Under the pieces are notes generated by a model that worked only from the letters and a program-made list of their open reading frames with translations, was not told the DNA's origin and made no database searches. A stretch of DNA of 64,000 nucleotides from Actinomycetospora lemnae (GTDB taxonomy: Bacteria > Actinomycetota > Actinomycetes > Mycobacteriales > Pseudonocardiaceae), in the NCBI RefSeq assembly GCF_028737315.1, contig NZ_JAQZAO010000001.1, positions 682,001-746,000 of the forward strand, given 5' to 3'. Position numbers and translations under genes: made by a program. This document shows, piece after piece, positions 54,822 to 63,866 of the stretch (the stretch's first letter is position 1; each line of letters begins with the position of its first letter).

Positions 54822-56759
54822 GTGCGTCCGTCGAACTCCCGGCGTGTCCGACAGGCCGTCCTCGTCGTGGTCGCGGCGGTCGTCCTCCTGGGCGTCAACG
54901 TCCCGCCGGCGTGGTCCTACATCAGCGAGTGGCGGCACGAGCAGCTGATCAACAGCCCGGAGTACGTGCGGCAGTACGGGCACTGGGACGTCGTCGACGT
55001 CCCCGAGGAGAGCCGGGTCAACGCGATCCACGCGGCGCTGCTGTCGTCGGGCAAGGTCCTGCTGATCGCCGGGTCGGGCAACAAGGAGGACATGTTCGCG
55101 ACGCGGGCGCTCAAGAGCCTGCTCTACGACCCGGCCACCGGGCGGACGCGGATGATCCCGGTCCCCGACGACATGTTCTGCGGCGGCCAGACGACGCTGC
55201 CCGACGGCCGCCTGCTCGTCGCGGGCGGCACCCAGCGCTACGAGAAGCTCGACGGCGCGGTGACCAACGCCGCGGGCGCGATGACCGTCAAGAACGAGGA
55301 CCCGAACGTCCCGCGGGTGCTCCCCGCGGGGACGGTCTTCGTCGGCCCGACCGGGCTGCGCTACCGCGCGACGCAGGAGGTCCGCCTCGACCCGGCGCAG
55401 AAGACCGGGCAGGGCCGGCGCACGACCGTGACCGCCTCGGAGGAGCAGGTCTTCGTCGAGGCCGTGGACCCCGGGCCCGCCGCGGTGACGCCGCCGGAGA
55501 AGTACCAGGTCGAGGGCCTGCCGCCCGACGTCGCGCGCAACGTCTACGGGCAGGGCCAGGCGATGACCCTGCGCAAGCAGGACTACCAGGGCACGGACCA
55601 GGCGTACACGTTCGACCCGGTCGGCGAGACGTGGTCGCGGGTCTCGGACATGGAGTTCCACCGCTGGTACGCGACGCTGACGCCGATGTCCGACGGCCGG
55701 GTGCTGACGACGGCCGGGCTCGACGGGGTCGGCGAGGTCCTCGCCGGGCAGACCGAGGTCTTCGACCCGACGACCAACGCCTTCACCGAGCGCAAGGACC
55801 TCCAGCACTACTTCCCGACCTACCCGGCGATCTTCGAGACCGCGCGGGCCGGGCGGATGGTCTACACCGGCGCGAACGCCGGCTACGGCCCGGCCGACCG
55901 GGGCCGCGAGCCCGGGTTCTGGGACCTCGACACCGGCGCCTTCACCGCGATCCCCGGCCTGCGCGATCCCGACCTGCTCGAGACGGCCGGCTCGGCGTTC
56001 CTCGGCCCGGTCAACGACCAGCGGATGGCCGTCGTGGGCGGGGGCGGCGTCGGCGAGAGCCCCCGCTCGACGGGGCGCATCGACTACCTGGACCTCACCG
56101 ACCCGGCGCCGCACTTCACCCCGGGCCCGGCGCTGCCCGAGGGCGTGCGCTACCCGAACCTCGTCGACCTCCCGGACGACACCCTCCTGATCTCGGGCGG
56201 CTCGCGGGACTACCGCGGCAAGGGTGGCACCAACAACCACATCGCACGGCTGCTGCACCCCGACACCGGCGCGCTGGCCCCCGCCGCCGACCCGGCCGTC
56301 GGCCGCGACTACCACACCGAGGCGCTCCTGCTGCCCGACGGCCGCGTGCTCACCGCCGGCTCGGACCCGCTGTTCGACGACGAGCAGAACCTCGTCCCGG
56401 GCACCTTCGAGCAGCGCATCGAGATCTACAGCCCGCCCTACCTGTTCCAGGGGGCGCGCCCCACGATCACCGAGGCGCCGCCGACCCTGGCCCGCGACCA
56501 GACGGCGACGATCCCGACCCCCGACGCCGGGCACATCCGCGCCGCGCGGCTGATCAAGGCGTCGACGGCGACGCACGTGACCACCACCGACATGCGCTCG
56601 GTGGCCCTCGACGTCGCCCCCACCGCGGACGGGGTGTCGGTGCACGTGCCGGAGAACCCGGCGCTCACCCCGCCCGGGCCGTACATGCTCTTCCTCGTCG
56701 ACGACCGCGGCGTGCCCTCGGTGGCGAGGATGGTGTCGGTCAGCGCACCTCCGCGGTGA
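54822..56759 (+). CDS. glxA: GlxA-type copper radical oxidase, membrane-anchored
   Basis: The 645-residue protein has a signal-anchor helix (about 10-28) and a beta-propeller of galactose oxidase-like repeats followed by an E-set domain. Residues that should form the copper radical site are in place: Cys120 (DDMFCGG) and Tyr283 (HRWYATL) for the cross-linked cofactor, Tyr497-His498 (GRDYHTE) and His585 (STATHVTTTDMR). In Streptomyces GlxA acts with the CslA synthase at hyphal tips to make or modify a glycan. GTG 54822 follows CAGGAG. It converges on the GH16-like gene, overlapping by 20 bases; a GT2 synthase is 2 kb away. Confidence 0.93.
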   Translation: MRPSNSRRVRQAVLVVVAAVVLLGVNVPPAWSYISEWRHEQLINSPEYVRQYGHWDVVDVPEESRVNAIHAALLSSGKVLLIAGSGNKEDMFATRALKSLLYDPATGRTRMIPVPDDMFCGGQTTLPDGRLLVAGGTQRYEKLDGAVTNAAGAMTVKNEDPNVPRVLPAGTVFVGPTGLRYRATQEVRLDPAQKTGQGRRTTVTASEEQVFVEAVDPGPAAVTPPEKYQVEGLPPDVARNVYGQGQAMTLRKQDYQGTDQAYTFDPVGETWSRVSDMEFHRWYATLTPMSDGRVLTTAGLDGVGEVLAGQTEVFDPTTNAFTERKDLQHYFPTYPAIFETARAGRMVYTGANAGYGPADRGREPGFWDLDTGAFTAIPGLRDPDLLETAGSAFLGPVNDQRMAVVGGGGVGESPRSTGRIDYLDLTDPAPHFTPGPALPEGVRYPNLVDLPDDTLLISGGSRDYRGKGGTNNHIARLLHPDTGALAPAADPAVGRDYHTEALLLPDGRVLTAGSDPLFDDEQNLVPGTFEQRIEIYSPPYLFQGARPTITEAPPTLARDQTATIPTPDAGHIRAARLIKASTATHVTTTDMRSVALDVAPTADGVSVHVPENPALTPPGPYMLFLVDDRGVPSVARMVSVSAPPR

Positions 56760-57420
56760 ACGTCACCCGCTCGACGGTCGTGGCCCGGTCCGAGGCCGGC
56801 GGGCCGCCGTCGAGCCAGGTGGGGAACCACGCGTTGAGGTAGAGCGGCAGGGCCTCCCCCGGCACACCGTCGGTCCACGTGACGAGCGCGCGGCCGTCGA
56901 CGGCGAAGGTCACCGTGCCGGGTGCGCGGGTGATCGTGTACTCGTGGGCGTCGGCCGTGGGGTCGAAGCCCAGCTCCTGCTCGGTGGTGTGGGTCGTCCG
57001 GCCCCCCGCGTGGGTGGTGAACAGCACCCGCCCCCGGCGCTCGCCGTGGACCTCGATGTCGACCTCGTGGGCGAGGTCGGGCGGGGCGTAGAAGAAGAAG
57101 CCCGTGAGCGAGCCCGGGGCGTCGGCCACCCGGAGGCGGGCGGTGGCGACGCCCGTCGCCGGCAGCGGCCCGGTGGCCACCTCGGCCCCGTCGAGCCGTC
57201 CCGCCGGCAGGACGAGCTCGAGCCGGCCGCCGGTCACCCGCACGTTCGCCGGGTCGACCCGGCCCCGGCCGAGGGCGTGGTCGCCGCGGGTCCAGCGCTG
57301 CGGGTCGAGTCCGTCGAACTCCTCGACGAACCCGCCGGGGCCCGGGGCGTCCACCGGGGCAGCCTCGCACGCCGGGGTGAGCGCGAGCAGGAGCACGAGG
57401 GCGAGCAGGGACGCCCTCAC
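56740..57420 (-). CDS. Secreted GH16-like protein
   Basis: A 226-residue protein with a signal sequence (RASLLALVLLLALTPACEAAP; Cys18 could be lipid-modified though the lipobox TPAC is poor). The body is a concanavalin-like beta sandwich with the GH16 catalytic signature EVDIE (119-123, in LAHEVDIEVHG) flanked by GFFFYAPPD and VLFTTHAGG, and ends DRATTVERVTFTAEVR. GH16 enzymes cut or transglycosylate beta-1,3/1,4-glucans and similar. GTG 57420 overlaps the kinase stop as GTGA. Last gene of the five-gene operon. Confidence 0.83.
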   Translation of the reverse strand: MRASLLALVLLLALTPACEAAPVDAPGPGGFVEEFDGLDPQRWTRGDHALGRGRVDPANVRVTGGRLELVLPAGRLDGAEVATGPLPATGVATARLRVADAPGSLTGFFFYAPPDLAHEVDIEVHGERRGRVLFTTHAGGRTTHTTEQELGFDPTADAHEYTITRAPGTVTFAVDGRALVTWTDGVPGEALPLYLNAWFPTWLDGGPPASDRATTVERVTFTAEVR

Positions 57421-58625
57421 GCGGACGGGAGGGTGATCCGGACGGTCGTCCCACCGTCGAGGCCGTCGTCGAGGGCGATCGTCCCGCCGTGCGCGGTGAC
57501 GATCCGCCGGCACGTCGCGAGCCCGATGCCCGAGCCGCCGTCGACCGTGCCCGGCTCGTGGACCTGCCGCAGCAGCGCGAACGCCTCCTCCCGCCGGGCC
57601 GGGGGGACGCCACGGCCGTTGTCCGCGATCTCCACCACCCACCGGTCGCCCGCCGGCCGCGCCCGCACCCGCAGCACGAGGCGGCGGTCGGGACGGGCGT
57701 ACCGGACGGCGTTGGCGACGACGTTGGCCAGCACGGCCCGCAGCTGCGTCCGGTCCCCGCGCACCGGGGGCAGGACGCCCAGGTCGAGCTGCGCGGCGTC
57801 GAGGGTGCCGGGCGGGAGGTCGTCGAGCACCTCGCGCAGCAGCTCGCCGAGGTCGACGCGCCCGACGCGCAGGGTGCCGCCGACGCGGGCGTAGGCGAGG
57901 AGGTCGTCGACCATCTCGCGCATCCGGCCGGCGGCGGCGAGGGCGCGGGAGACGTGCCGGCCCGCCGCGGGTCCGGCGTCGACGGCGGGGTGGTCGGCGA
58001 GCAGTTCGAGGAAGCCGACGACCCCGGCGAGCGGGTTGCGCAGGTCGTGGCTCACCTGGCCGGCGAACGCGGCGAGCTGGCTGTTGGACCGCTCGAGCTC
58101 GTCGCGGGCGTCCGCCAGGTCCCGCGTCGTCGCGGTGAGCGCCCGGTAGGCACGGCGGAGCTCCAGCGCGGCGACGGCCTGCCCAGCGAGCAGGTCGAGG
58201 GCGTGGCGCTGGGCGTCGGTCAGCTCCCCCGTCGCCTCGTCGAACACGCACAGCGTGCCCAGCACCGCCCCCGACGGCGACCGCAGCTGGCTCGCGGCGT
58301 AGAAGCGGACGAGGCCGAGGCGCCCGGTGACGAACGGGTTCGCCGCGAACCGCGGGTCGGCACGCGCGTCGGGGACCTCGACCGGTTCCGGGGTCTCGAT
58401 CGTCACCGCGCACATCGCGTCCTCCCGGGCGCAGACCGCCGGGGTGATGCCGACGGCGGCGACCTGGTGCTGGAAGTGCTCGCTGATGAGGTTGACGACG
58501 GCGTACGGCACGCCACAGACGTGGCTCGCGAGCGCGGCCACCGACCGCAGGTCGGGCTCGTCGAGGGCACCGTCGACGTCGTAGGGGGCGAGCAGGGCGT
58601 CGCGGTCGAGCTGGTCAGCGGGCAT
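57417..58625 (-). CDS. Soluble GAF-domain histidine kinase
   Basis: The 402-residue kinase has an N-terminal GAF domain (about 25-155; FQHQVAAVGI, CAVTIETPEPVEVPDARADPRFAANPFV, FYAASQLRSPSGAVLGTLCVFD), a short coiled coil, a HisKA with phospho-acceptor His193 (AGQVSHDLRNPLAGVVGF) and an HATPase domain (NVVANAVRYA, IADNGRGVP, GSGIGLATC, GGTTVRITLP). No membrane segments. The GAF type is the one of phytochrome/cyclic-nucleotide-like light or redox sensors; Cys37, Cys65 and Cys72 are candidates for redox or chromophore roles. Overlaps the GT2 stop by 11 bases. Confidence 0.92.
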   Translation of the reverse strand: MPADQLDRDALLAPYDVDGALDEPDLRSVAALASHVCGVPYAVVNLISEHFQHQVAAVGITPAVCAREDAMCAVTIETPEPVEVPDARADPRFAANPFVTGRLGLVRFYAASQLRSPSGAVLGTLCVFDEATGELTDAQRHALDLLAGQAVAALELRRAYRALTATTRDLADARDELERSNSQLAAFAGQVSHDLRNPLAGVVGFLELLADHPAVDAGPAAGRHVSRALAAAGRMREMVDDLLAYARVGGTLRVGRVDLGELLREVLDDLPPGTLDAAQLDLGVLPPVRGDRTQLRAVLANVVANAVRYARPDRRLVLRVRARPAGDRWVVEIADNGRGVPPARREEAFALLRQVHEPGTVDGGSGIGLATCRRIVTAHGGTIALDDGLDGGTTVRITLPSA

Positions 58626-60144
58626 CCACGACCTCGACGGGTCCGAGGACGGGGCCGGCCGCGGGGACGGGGCCGCCGGGGGCCGGGGTCGGGCCCGGGG
58701 TCGGGGTCGGGGTCGGGGCCGGGGAGGCGGTGAAGCCCACCCGCGTCATCTGTCCCCACCGTGCGCGGCGCCGCAGCAGCGAGTCGACGAGCCCGCGCAG
58801 CCGCCACCACGCCGTCACCTGCCGGTAGCCGAGGTTCTCCACCACGGTGGCCCCGAGCGCCGCGGCGAGGTCGCGCCAGCCGCGGTAGCGGTGGAACGAG
58901 AACTCCTCGACGACGAGCGCGACCAGGCTCAGCGCGAGGCCGTAACCGACGGCGACGAGGAAGAACAGCACGGCGAACGTCCCGTCGATCGCGCCCAGCA
59001 GGAGCCCCAGGAGCAGCGCGACCAGCCCGCCGATCTCGACGACCGGTGCGAGCAGCTCGAACAGCACGTAGAACGGCAGCGCCAGCACGCCGACGGCGCC
59101 GTAGCGCGGGTTGCCGATCATCGTCCGGTGACGCCACAGCGTCTCGACGAGGCCGCGGGACCAGCGCCGCCGCTGCCGGCCGAGCACCCGCACGGTCTCG
59201 GGCACCTCCGTCCACGCCACCGGCTCGGGCAGGAACACCAGCCGGTGGCGACGCCGCGCCGCGCGCAGGTGGCGGTGCAGGCGGACGACCAGCTCGGCGT
59301 CCTCGCCGAGGGTGTCCAGGTCGAACCCGCCGACCTCGACCACGGTGTCCCGGCGGAACAGCCCGAAGGCGCCCGAGATGACGACCAGGGCACCCACGGC
59401 CGACCACCCGGACCGGCCGAGGAGGAACGCCCGCAGGTACTCGACGACCTGGATCCGCGCGATCCACCGCCGGGGCATGCGCACCTCGGTGACCCGGCCG
59501 GCACTGACGGGGCTGTCGTTGACGGCGCGGACGACACCGCCGGCCGCGACGACGTGCTCGGGGTCGTCGGCGAAGGGCCGCGCCATCGCCAGCAGCGCGT
59601 CCGGGTCGAGGACGCAGTCCGCGTCGACCATGCAGACCAGCGGGTGGCGCGCGGCGTTGATGCCGGCGTTGTTCGCCGACGCCTTGCCGCCGTTCTCGGT
59701 GTGGACCACGACGAGGGGCAGGGCGGCGCGCGGCGCGTGCACCGACCGCACGGCGCCGCGGGTGGGGACGTCGTCGGGGACGACGCGGGGCACCTCGACG
59801 AGGTCGAAGTGCTCCACCAGCACCTCGAACGTCCGGTCCTTCGCGCCGTCCACGACGACGACCACCTCGAACCGCGGGTGCTGCAGCGAGAGCATCGCCC
59901 GGACGCTCTCGACGATCGTCGCCTCCTCGTCGTACGCCGGCATCACGACCGACACCCCGAGGGTGAGGGGGTCGGCGTAGGCGTCGTCGAGGTCGGCCCA
60001 GGCGCGCCGCCGCAGGTGGTGCCGGAACTCCCGCACCGCGAGCGCGATGAGGACGAGGTAGCTCGTGTTGAGGGCGACGAAGTAGCCCAGCACCACCCAG
60101 TTCGTCGCGACGACGAGGACCGAGACGACGTCGAGGACCGTCAC
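58615..60144 (-). CDS. Processive family 2 glycosyltransferase (BcsA/hyaluronan-synthase-like)
   Basis: The 509-residue membrane enzyme has one N-terminal helix (about 6-37), a GT2 domain, and at least three C-terminal membrane segments (about 348-413). The processive-synthase motifs are complete: Asp99 (VVVDGAKD), DAD 174-176 (MVDADCVL), Glu-Asp 281-282 (TLGEDAEL) and QRRRW 324-328. The tail (TASPAPTPTPTPGPTPAPGG) is Pro/Thr-rich. It should polymerise a beta-linked sugar and thread it across the membrane; no PilZ domain is visible. GTG 60144 overlaps the HEAT-repeat stop as GTGA. Confidence 0.92.
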   Translation of the reverse strand: MTVLDVVSVLVVATNWVVLGYFVALNTSYLVLIALAVREFRHHLRRRAWADLDDAYADPLTLGVSVVMPAYDEEATIVESVRAMLSLQHPRFEVVVVVDGAKDRTFEVLVEHFDLVEVPRVVPDDVPTRGAVRSVHAPRAALPLVVVHTENGGKASANNAGINAARHPLVCMVDADCVLDPDALLAMARPFADDPEHVVAAGGVVRAVNDSPVSAGRVTEVRMPRRWIARIQVVEYLRAFLLGRSGWSAVGALVVISGAFGLFRRDTVVEVGGFDLDTLGEDAELVVRLHRHLRAARRRHRLVFLPEPVAWTEVPETVRVLGRQRRRWSRGLVETLWRHRTMIGNPRYGAVGVLALPFYVLFELLAPVVEIGGLVALLLGLLLGAIDGTFAVLFFLVAVGYGLALSLVALVVEEFSFHRYRGWRDLAAALGATVVENLGYRQVTAWWRLRGLVDSLLRRRARWGQMTRVGFTASPAPTPTPTPGPTPAPGGPVPAAGPVLGPVEVVDAR

Positions 60145-61238
60145 GCCGCCGCCCCCGCCCCGGGCGCCGCGGTGAGCGCCTCGCGCGCGTGCTCCGCCGC
60201 CACGCCGCACCGGTCGGCGGCCCGGCCCAGCTCGTGCAGGGCGGCCACCCCGTCGGGGCCGACCGCGACGAGCGCCGCCGCGGCGGTGTGGGCCACCCAG
60301 TGGTGCGGGTCCGCGACGAGCCCGGCGAGGACGGGCACCGCGCGGCGGGCACCGAGCACGCCCAGCGCCTGGGCGGCGGTCACGCGCAGCGCCGTCGGCT
60401 CGTGGCCGCCGGTCGCCGCGAGGAGCGGGTCGACCGCCGCGGGGACCCCCAGCCGCCCGAGGGCCCGGGCGGCGCGCAGGCGGACGTCCGCGGCGCCGTC
60501 GGACTCCAGCGCCCGGACCAGGCGCGGGGCGGCGTCGACGGCGCCGACCAGGCCGAGCGCCTCCACGACACGGGCCCGCACCGTCGGGTCGGGGTGGTCC
60601 GCGGCGGCCAGGAGGGCCGTGCGGGCCGGTGGGCCGATCCGGGCGAGCGCCGGCACGACGGCCTGGTGGGGTACGCCGGCGCTCGTCCCGGTCAGGGCGC
60701 GCACCAGGGGCGACGCGGCCGACGGGTCGCCGAGACGTCCCAGCGAGCGGGCGGCGACGGCGCGGACGTCGGCGTCGCGGTCCGCGAGGAGGACGACCAG
60801 GCGCGCCGTGGCGCCGGGTCCGCCGACCAGGCCCAACAGGTGCGCCGCCCGGGCGCGCACGGCGGGCCGGCGGCGGCGGGCGTCGCGGAGCGCGCGGTCC
60901 ACGGCACCCCGCCGTTCGAGCAGGCCCACGAGCACCCCGCGCGCGTCGCCGCGCAGCTTCCCGAGCATCGACACCACGACCGGCTCGAGGGCGCGCCACT
61001 GCGACCGCGGCAGGGTGGCCAGCCGGTCCAGGAGGGTCGGGTCCCCGTCGCCGGCCGCCAGCGCGACCAGCGCGGGTCGCCCGGGGGCGATGCGGGCAGC
61101 GCGCCGCGCGGCGGCCCGGCGCTGCCACCAGCGCCCGGTCAGCAGGACGACGGCGAGGACGGCCAGCACCACGACCAGGACCAGCACCGCCACCAGCAGG
61201 ACCGTCCGATCGACGACCGGGCCCGCCCGCGGTGTCAC
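60141..61238 (-). CDS. Membrane-anchored HEAT-repeat protein
   Basis: A 365-residue protein with an N-terminal membrane helix (about 12-34, TVLLVAVLVLVVVLAVLAVVLLTG) followed by basic WWQRR and then about six to eight HEAT/PBS-lyase-like repeats (for example VRARAAHLLGLVG, DVRAVAARSLGRLGD, VRARVVEALGLVG, DVRLRAARALGRLG, ALRVTAAQALGVLG). Such repeats form curved scaffolds for protein contacts. No enzyme motif is present. It lies between the response regulator and the synthase with GTGA overlaps at both ends, so a coupling role between phospho-signal and synthase is likely but inferred. Confidence 0.9.
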   Translation of the reverse strand: MTPRAGPVVDRTVLLVAVLVLVVVLAVLAVVLLTGRWWQRRAAARRAARIAPGRPALVALAAGDGDPTLLDRLATLPRSQWRALEPVVVSMLGKLRGDARGVLVGLLERRGAVDRALRDARRRRPAVRARAAHLLGLVGGPGATARLVVLLADRDADVRAVAARSLGRLGDPSAASPLVRALTGTSAGVPHQAVVPALARIGPPARTALLAAADHPDPTVRARVVEALGLVGAVDAAPRLVRALESDGAADVRLRAARALGRLGVPAAVDPLLAATGGHEPTALRVTAAQALGVLGARRAVPVLAGLVADPHHWVAHTAAAALVAVGPDGVAALHELGRAADRCGVAAEHAREALTAAPGAGAAA

Positions 61239-61609
61239 CGCGCGCTGCGCGCGAGGACGGCCCGGACGCGGCTGTCCAGCTCGCGCGGGCTGAACGGCTT
61301 GGTCAGGTAGTCGTCCACGCCCCACGCGAACCCGGTCTCGATGTCGCCCTCCTGCGCGCGGGCGGTGAGCAGGATGATCGGCATCCCCGACGTCGCGGGA
61401 TCGGCGCGCAGCTCGCGACACACGTCCAGGCCGGTCATCCGCGGCATCATCACGTCGAGGACCGCGAGGTCGGGGCACGCACGGCGGGCGAGGTCGAGCG
61501 CGGCGCCGCCGTCCTCCGCGACGAGCACGTCGTGCCCGGACTGCTCCAGCTTGAACACCACGACGTCCCGGACGTCCGGGTCGTCGTCGGCCACCAGCAC
61601 CGTCGCCAC
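61235..61609 (-). CDS. Single-domain response regulator receiver
   Basis: A 124-residue stand-alone receiver: acidic pair Asp8-Asp9 (LVADDDPD), phospho-acceptor Asp52 (AVLDVMMP), Thr82 (LLTARA) and Lys104 (YLTKPFSPREL) are all present. No DNA-binding or enzymatic output domain follows, so it must act by protein contact, as CheY does. GTG 61609 is chosen for a spaced AGGGG and a normal MATVLVADD start; an in-frame TTG at 61645 and GTG 61615 also exist. First gene of the operon; its stop overlaps the HEAT-repeat start as GTGA. Confidence 0.93.
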   Translation of the reverse strand: MATVLVADDDPDVRDVVVFKLEQSGHDVLVAEDGGAALDLARRACPDLAVLDVMMPRMTGLDVCRELRADPATSGMPIILLTARAQEGDIETGFAWGVDDYLTKPFSPRELDSRVRAVLARSAR

Positions 61610-61750
61610 CGCCACCCCCTGGGCGCGCTCCGTCTTACGGCCCAATCATAGGAGGCTGAATGGACCAGCGCGCGAGCGGACCCGCGGGGCGTCGGCGCCC
61701 GGGGCGGGACGGCGAGCTCGACGTCCTCGTCGTGCGGCTCGGGGAGACCC

Positions 61751-62344
61751 TCAGGTCGCGAGCGTCACCGGCTTGTGCGCCGGCCGCCGCGCCTCGTACG
61801 CGTCGATGTCCTCGGCGTGGCGCAGGGTCAGGTCGATGTCGTCGAGGCCCTCGAGCAGCCGCCAGCGGGTGTACTCGTCGACGGTGAAGCGCACGGTGAG
61901 GTCGTCGGCGGTCACCGTGCACGCCTCGAGGTCGACGGTGAGCTCCAGGCCCGGGCGCTCCTCGATCTTCTTCCATAGCAGCTCGACGTCGGACTGCTCG
62001 ACGGTGGCCGCGAGCAGGCCGGCCTTCGACGAGTTGCCCTTGAAGATCTCACCGAAGCGCGACGAGATGACGGCCCGGAAGCCGTAGTCCATGAGCGCCC
62101 AGACGGCGTGCTCGCGCGACGACCCGGTGCCGAAGTCCGAGCCGGCGACCAGCACGGAGCCGCGCGAGTAGGGCTCGGTGTTGAGCACGAACGACGGGTC
62201 GAGGCGCCAGGAGGCGAACAGGCCGTCCTCGAACCCCGTGCGCGTCACGCGCTTGAGGTAGACGGCCGGGATGATCTGGTCGGTGTCGACGTTCGACACG
62301 CGCAGCGGCGTGCCGATGCCGGTGTGGGTGGTGAAGGCCTGCAT
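61751..62344 (-). CDS. leuD: 3-isopropylmalate dehydratase, small subunit
   Basis: Swivelling subunit of isopropylmalate isomerase in leucine synthesis. The 197-residue protein starts [31 protein letters not shown] and contains [42 protein letters not shown] and the family C-terminus. ATG 62344 follows AGGAGG. It lies 28 bases after leuC, so leuCD is an operon. Confidence 0.97.
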   Translation of the reverse strand: MQAFTTHTGIGTPLRVSNVDTDQIIPAVYLKRVTRTGFEDGLFASWRLDPSFVLNTEPYSRGSVLVAGSDFGTGSSREHAVWALMDYGFRAVISSRFGEIFKGNSSKAGLLAATVEQSDVELLWKKIEERPGLELTVDLEACTVTADDLTVRFTVDEYTRWRLLEGLDDIDLTLRHAEDIDAYEARRPAHKPVTLAT

Positions 62345-62372
62345 ATCGTCCTCCTGGCTGTCGCCGCGCCCG

Positions 62373-63809
62373 TCAGGCGGGCTGCAGCGTGGTGGTACCG
62401 GCACGGTCGTCGATCAGGTCCTCGGGCGAGGAGAGCGTGCCGCGCACGGCCGTGGCCGCGGCGACCAGCGGCGAGACGAGATGGGTGCGCCCACCCTTGC
62501 CCTGCCGGCCCTCGAAGTTGCGGTTCGACGTCGACGCGCACCGCTGGCCCGGGGAGAGCTGGTCGGGGTTCATGCCGAGGCACATCGAGCAGCCCGCGGA
62601 GCGCCACTCGGCGCCGGCCTCGGTGAACACCGCGTCCAGGCCCTCGGCCTCGGCCTGCGCCTTGACCTGCATCGAGCCGGGCACGACGAGCATCTGCACC
62701 GAGTCGGCGACGTGGTGGTCCTTGAGGACCTCCGCCGCCGCGCGCAGGTCCTCGATGCGCGCGTTGGTGCACGAGCCGAGGAAGACCACGTCGACGGCGA
62801 TGTCGCGCAGACGCGTGCCGGGCTCCAGGGCCATGTACTCGAGCGCCTTGCGCGTCGCGGCCGCGTCGTCGTCGCCCATGGTGGCGGGGTCCGGGACCGA
62901 CTCGCCGAGCGGCAGGCCCTGCCCGGGGTTGGTGCCCCACGTGACGAACGGCGTGAGCGCGTCGGCGTCGATGTGCACGACCGCGTCGAACTCGGCGTCG
63001 TCGTCGGTGCGCAGCTCGCGCCAGGCCGCGACGGCCTCGTCCCACTGCTCGCCCTTCGGCGCGTGGGGCCGGTCGCGCAGGTAGGCGAACGTGGTCTCGT
63101 CCGGGGCGATCATGCCCGCGCGCCCGCCCGCCTCGATCGACATGTTGCACATGGTCATGCGGGCCTCCATCGACATCTGCCGCACGGCCTCGCCGCGGTA
63201 CTCGAGCACGTAGCCCGCCCCGCCGCCGGTGCCGATCTGGGCGATGACCGCGAGGATGACGTCCTTGCTGGTCACGCCCGGGCGCAGCGTCCCGGAGATC
63301 TCGATCGCCATCGTCTTGAACGGCCGCAGCGGCAGCGTCTGGGTGGCGAGCACGTGCTCGACCTCGGAGGTCCCGATCCCGAAGGCGAGCGCGCCGAACG
63401 CGCCGTGGGTGGAGGTGTGCGAGTCGCCGCAGACCACCGTCGTGCCCGGCTGCGTCAGGCCCTGCTCCGGGCCGATCATGTGCACGATCCCCTGGTCCTG
63501 CGTGCCCATGGGGAACAGGCGCACCCCGAAGTCCTCGCAGTTGCGCCGCAGGGTCGACACCTGGGTCGCCGAGGTCTCGTCGGCGATCGGCAGGTGGAGG
63601 TTCTTGGTGGGGACGTTGTGGTCCTCGGTCGCGAGGGTCAGGTCGGTGCGCCGCACGCGCCGCCCGGCCAGGCGCAGGCCGTCGAACGCCTGCGGGCTCG
63701 TGACCTCGTGGACGAGGTGGAGGTCGATGTAGAGGAGGTCGGGCTCCTGACCCTGGCCGTGGCGGACCACGTGCTGGTCCCAGACCTTCTCCGCGAGCGT
63801 GCGTCCCAC
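62373..63809 (-). CDS. leuC: 3-isopropylmalate dehydratase, large subunit
   Basis: Aconitase-fold subunit holding the 4Fe-4S cluster of isopropylmalate isomerase. The 478-residue product has [62 protein letters not shown] and [10 protein letters not shown] (cluster cysteines) and [15 protein letters not shown] 63809 follows GAAGG at 7 bases and gives the usual N-terminus; GTG 63842 is an in-frame alternative that would overlap the operator. Confidence 0.97.
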   Translation of the reverse strand: MGRTLAEKVWDQHVVRHGQGQEPDLLYIDLHLVHEVTSPQAFDGLRLAGRRVRRTDLTLATEDHNVPTKNLHLPIADETSATQVSTLRRNCEDFGVRLFPMGTQDQGIVHMIGPEQGLTQPGTTVVCGDSHTSTHGAFGALAFGIGTSEVEHVLATQTLPLRPFKTMAIEISGTLRPGVTSKDVILAVIAQIGTGGGAGYVLEYRGEAVRQMSMEARMTMCNMSIEAGGRAGMIAPDETTFAYLRDRPHAPKGEQWDEAVAAWRELRTDDDAEFDAVVHIDADALTPFVTWGTNPGQGLPLGESVPDPATMGDDDAAATRKALEYMALEPGTRLRDIAVDVVFLGSCTNARIEDLRAAAEVLKDHHVADSVQMLVVPGSMQVKAQAEAEGLDAVFTEAGAEWRSAGCSMCLGMNPDQLSPGQRCASTSNRNFEGRQGKGGRTHLVSPLVAAATAVRGTLSSPEDLIDDRAGTTTLQPA

Positions 63810-63836
63810 TTCTCCGCCTTCTTCCACACCCAGAAA

Positions 63837-63851
63837 TCCCACACCGTGGGA
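63837..63851. promoter_or_regulatory. Inverted repeat in the leuC/IclR divergent gap
   Basis: TCCCAC-ACC-GTGGGA is a perfect 6-bp inverted repeat between leuC and the IclR-type gene. NdgR/LtbR-type IclR proteins regulate leuCD, so this is a candidate operator; the direct match to their consensus was not tested. Confidence 0.45.
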
Positions 63852-63853
63852 CT

Positions 63854-63859
63854 ACGATG
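63854..63859 (+). promoter_or_regulatory. -10-like box for a leaderless IclR transcript
   Basis: TACGAT lies 7 bases before the GTG of the IclR-type gene and no ribosome site intervenes. TAnnnT boxes at this distance commonly mark leaderless transcripts in actinobacteria, so transcription may begin at the start codon. Confidence 0.45.
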
Positions 63860-63866
63860 TCGTCCT

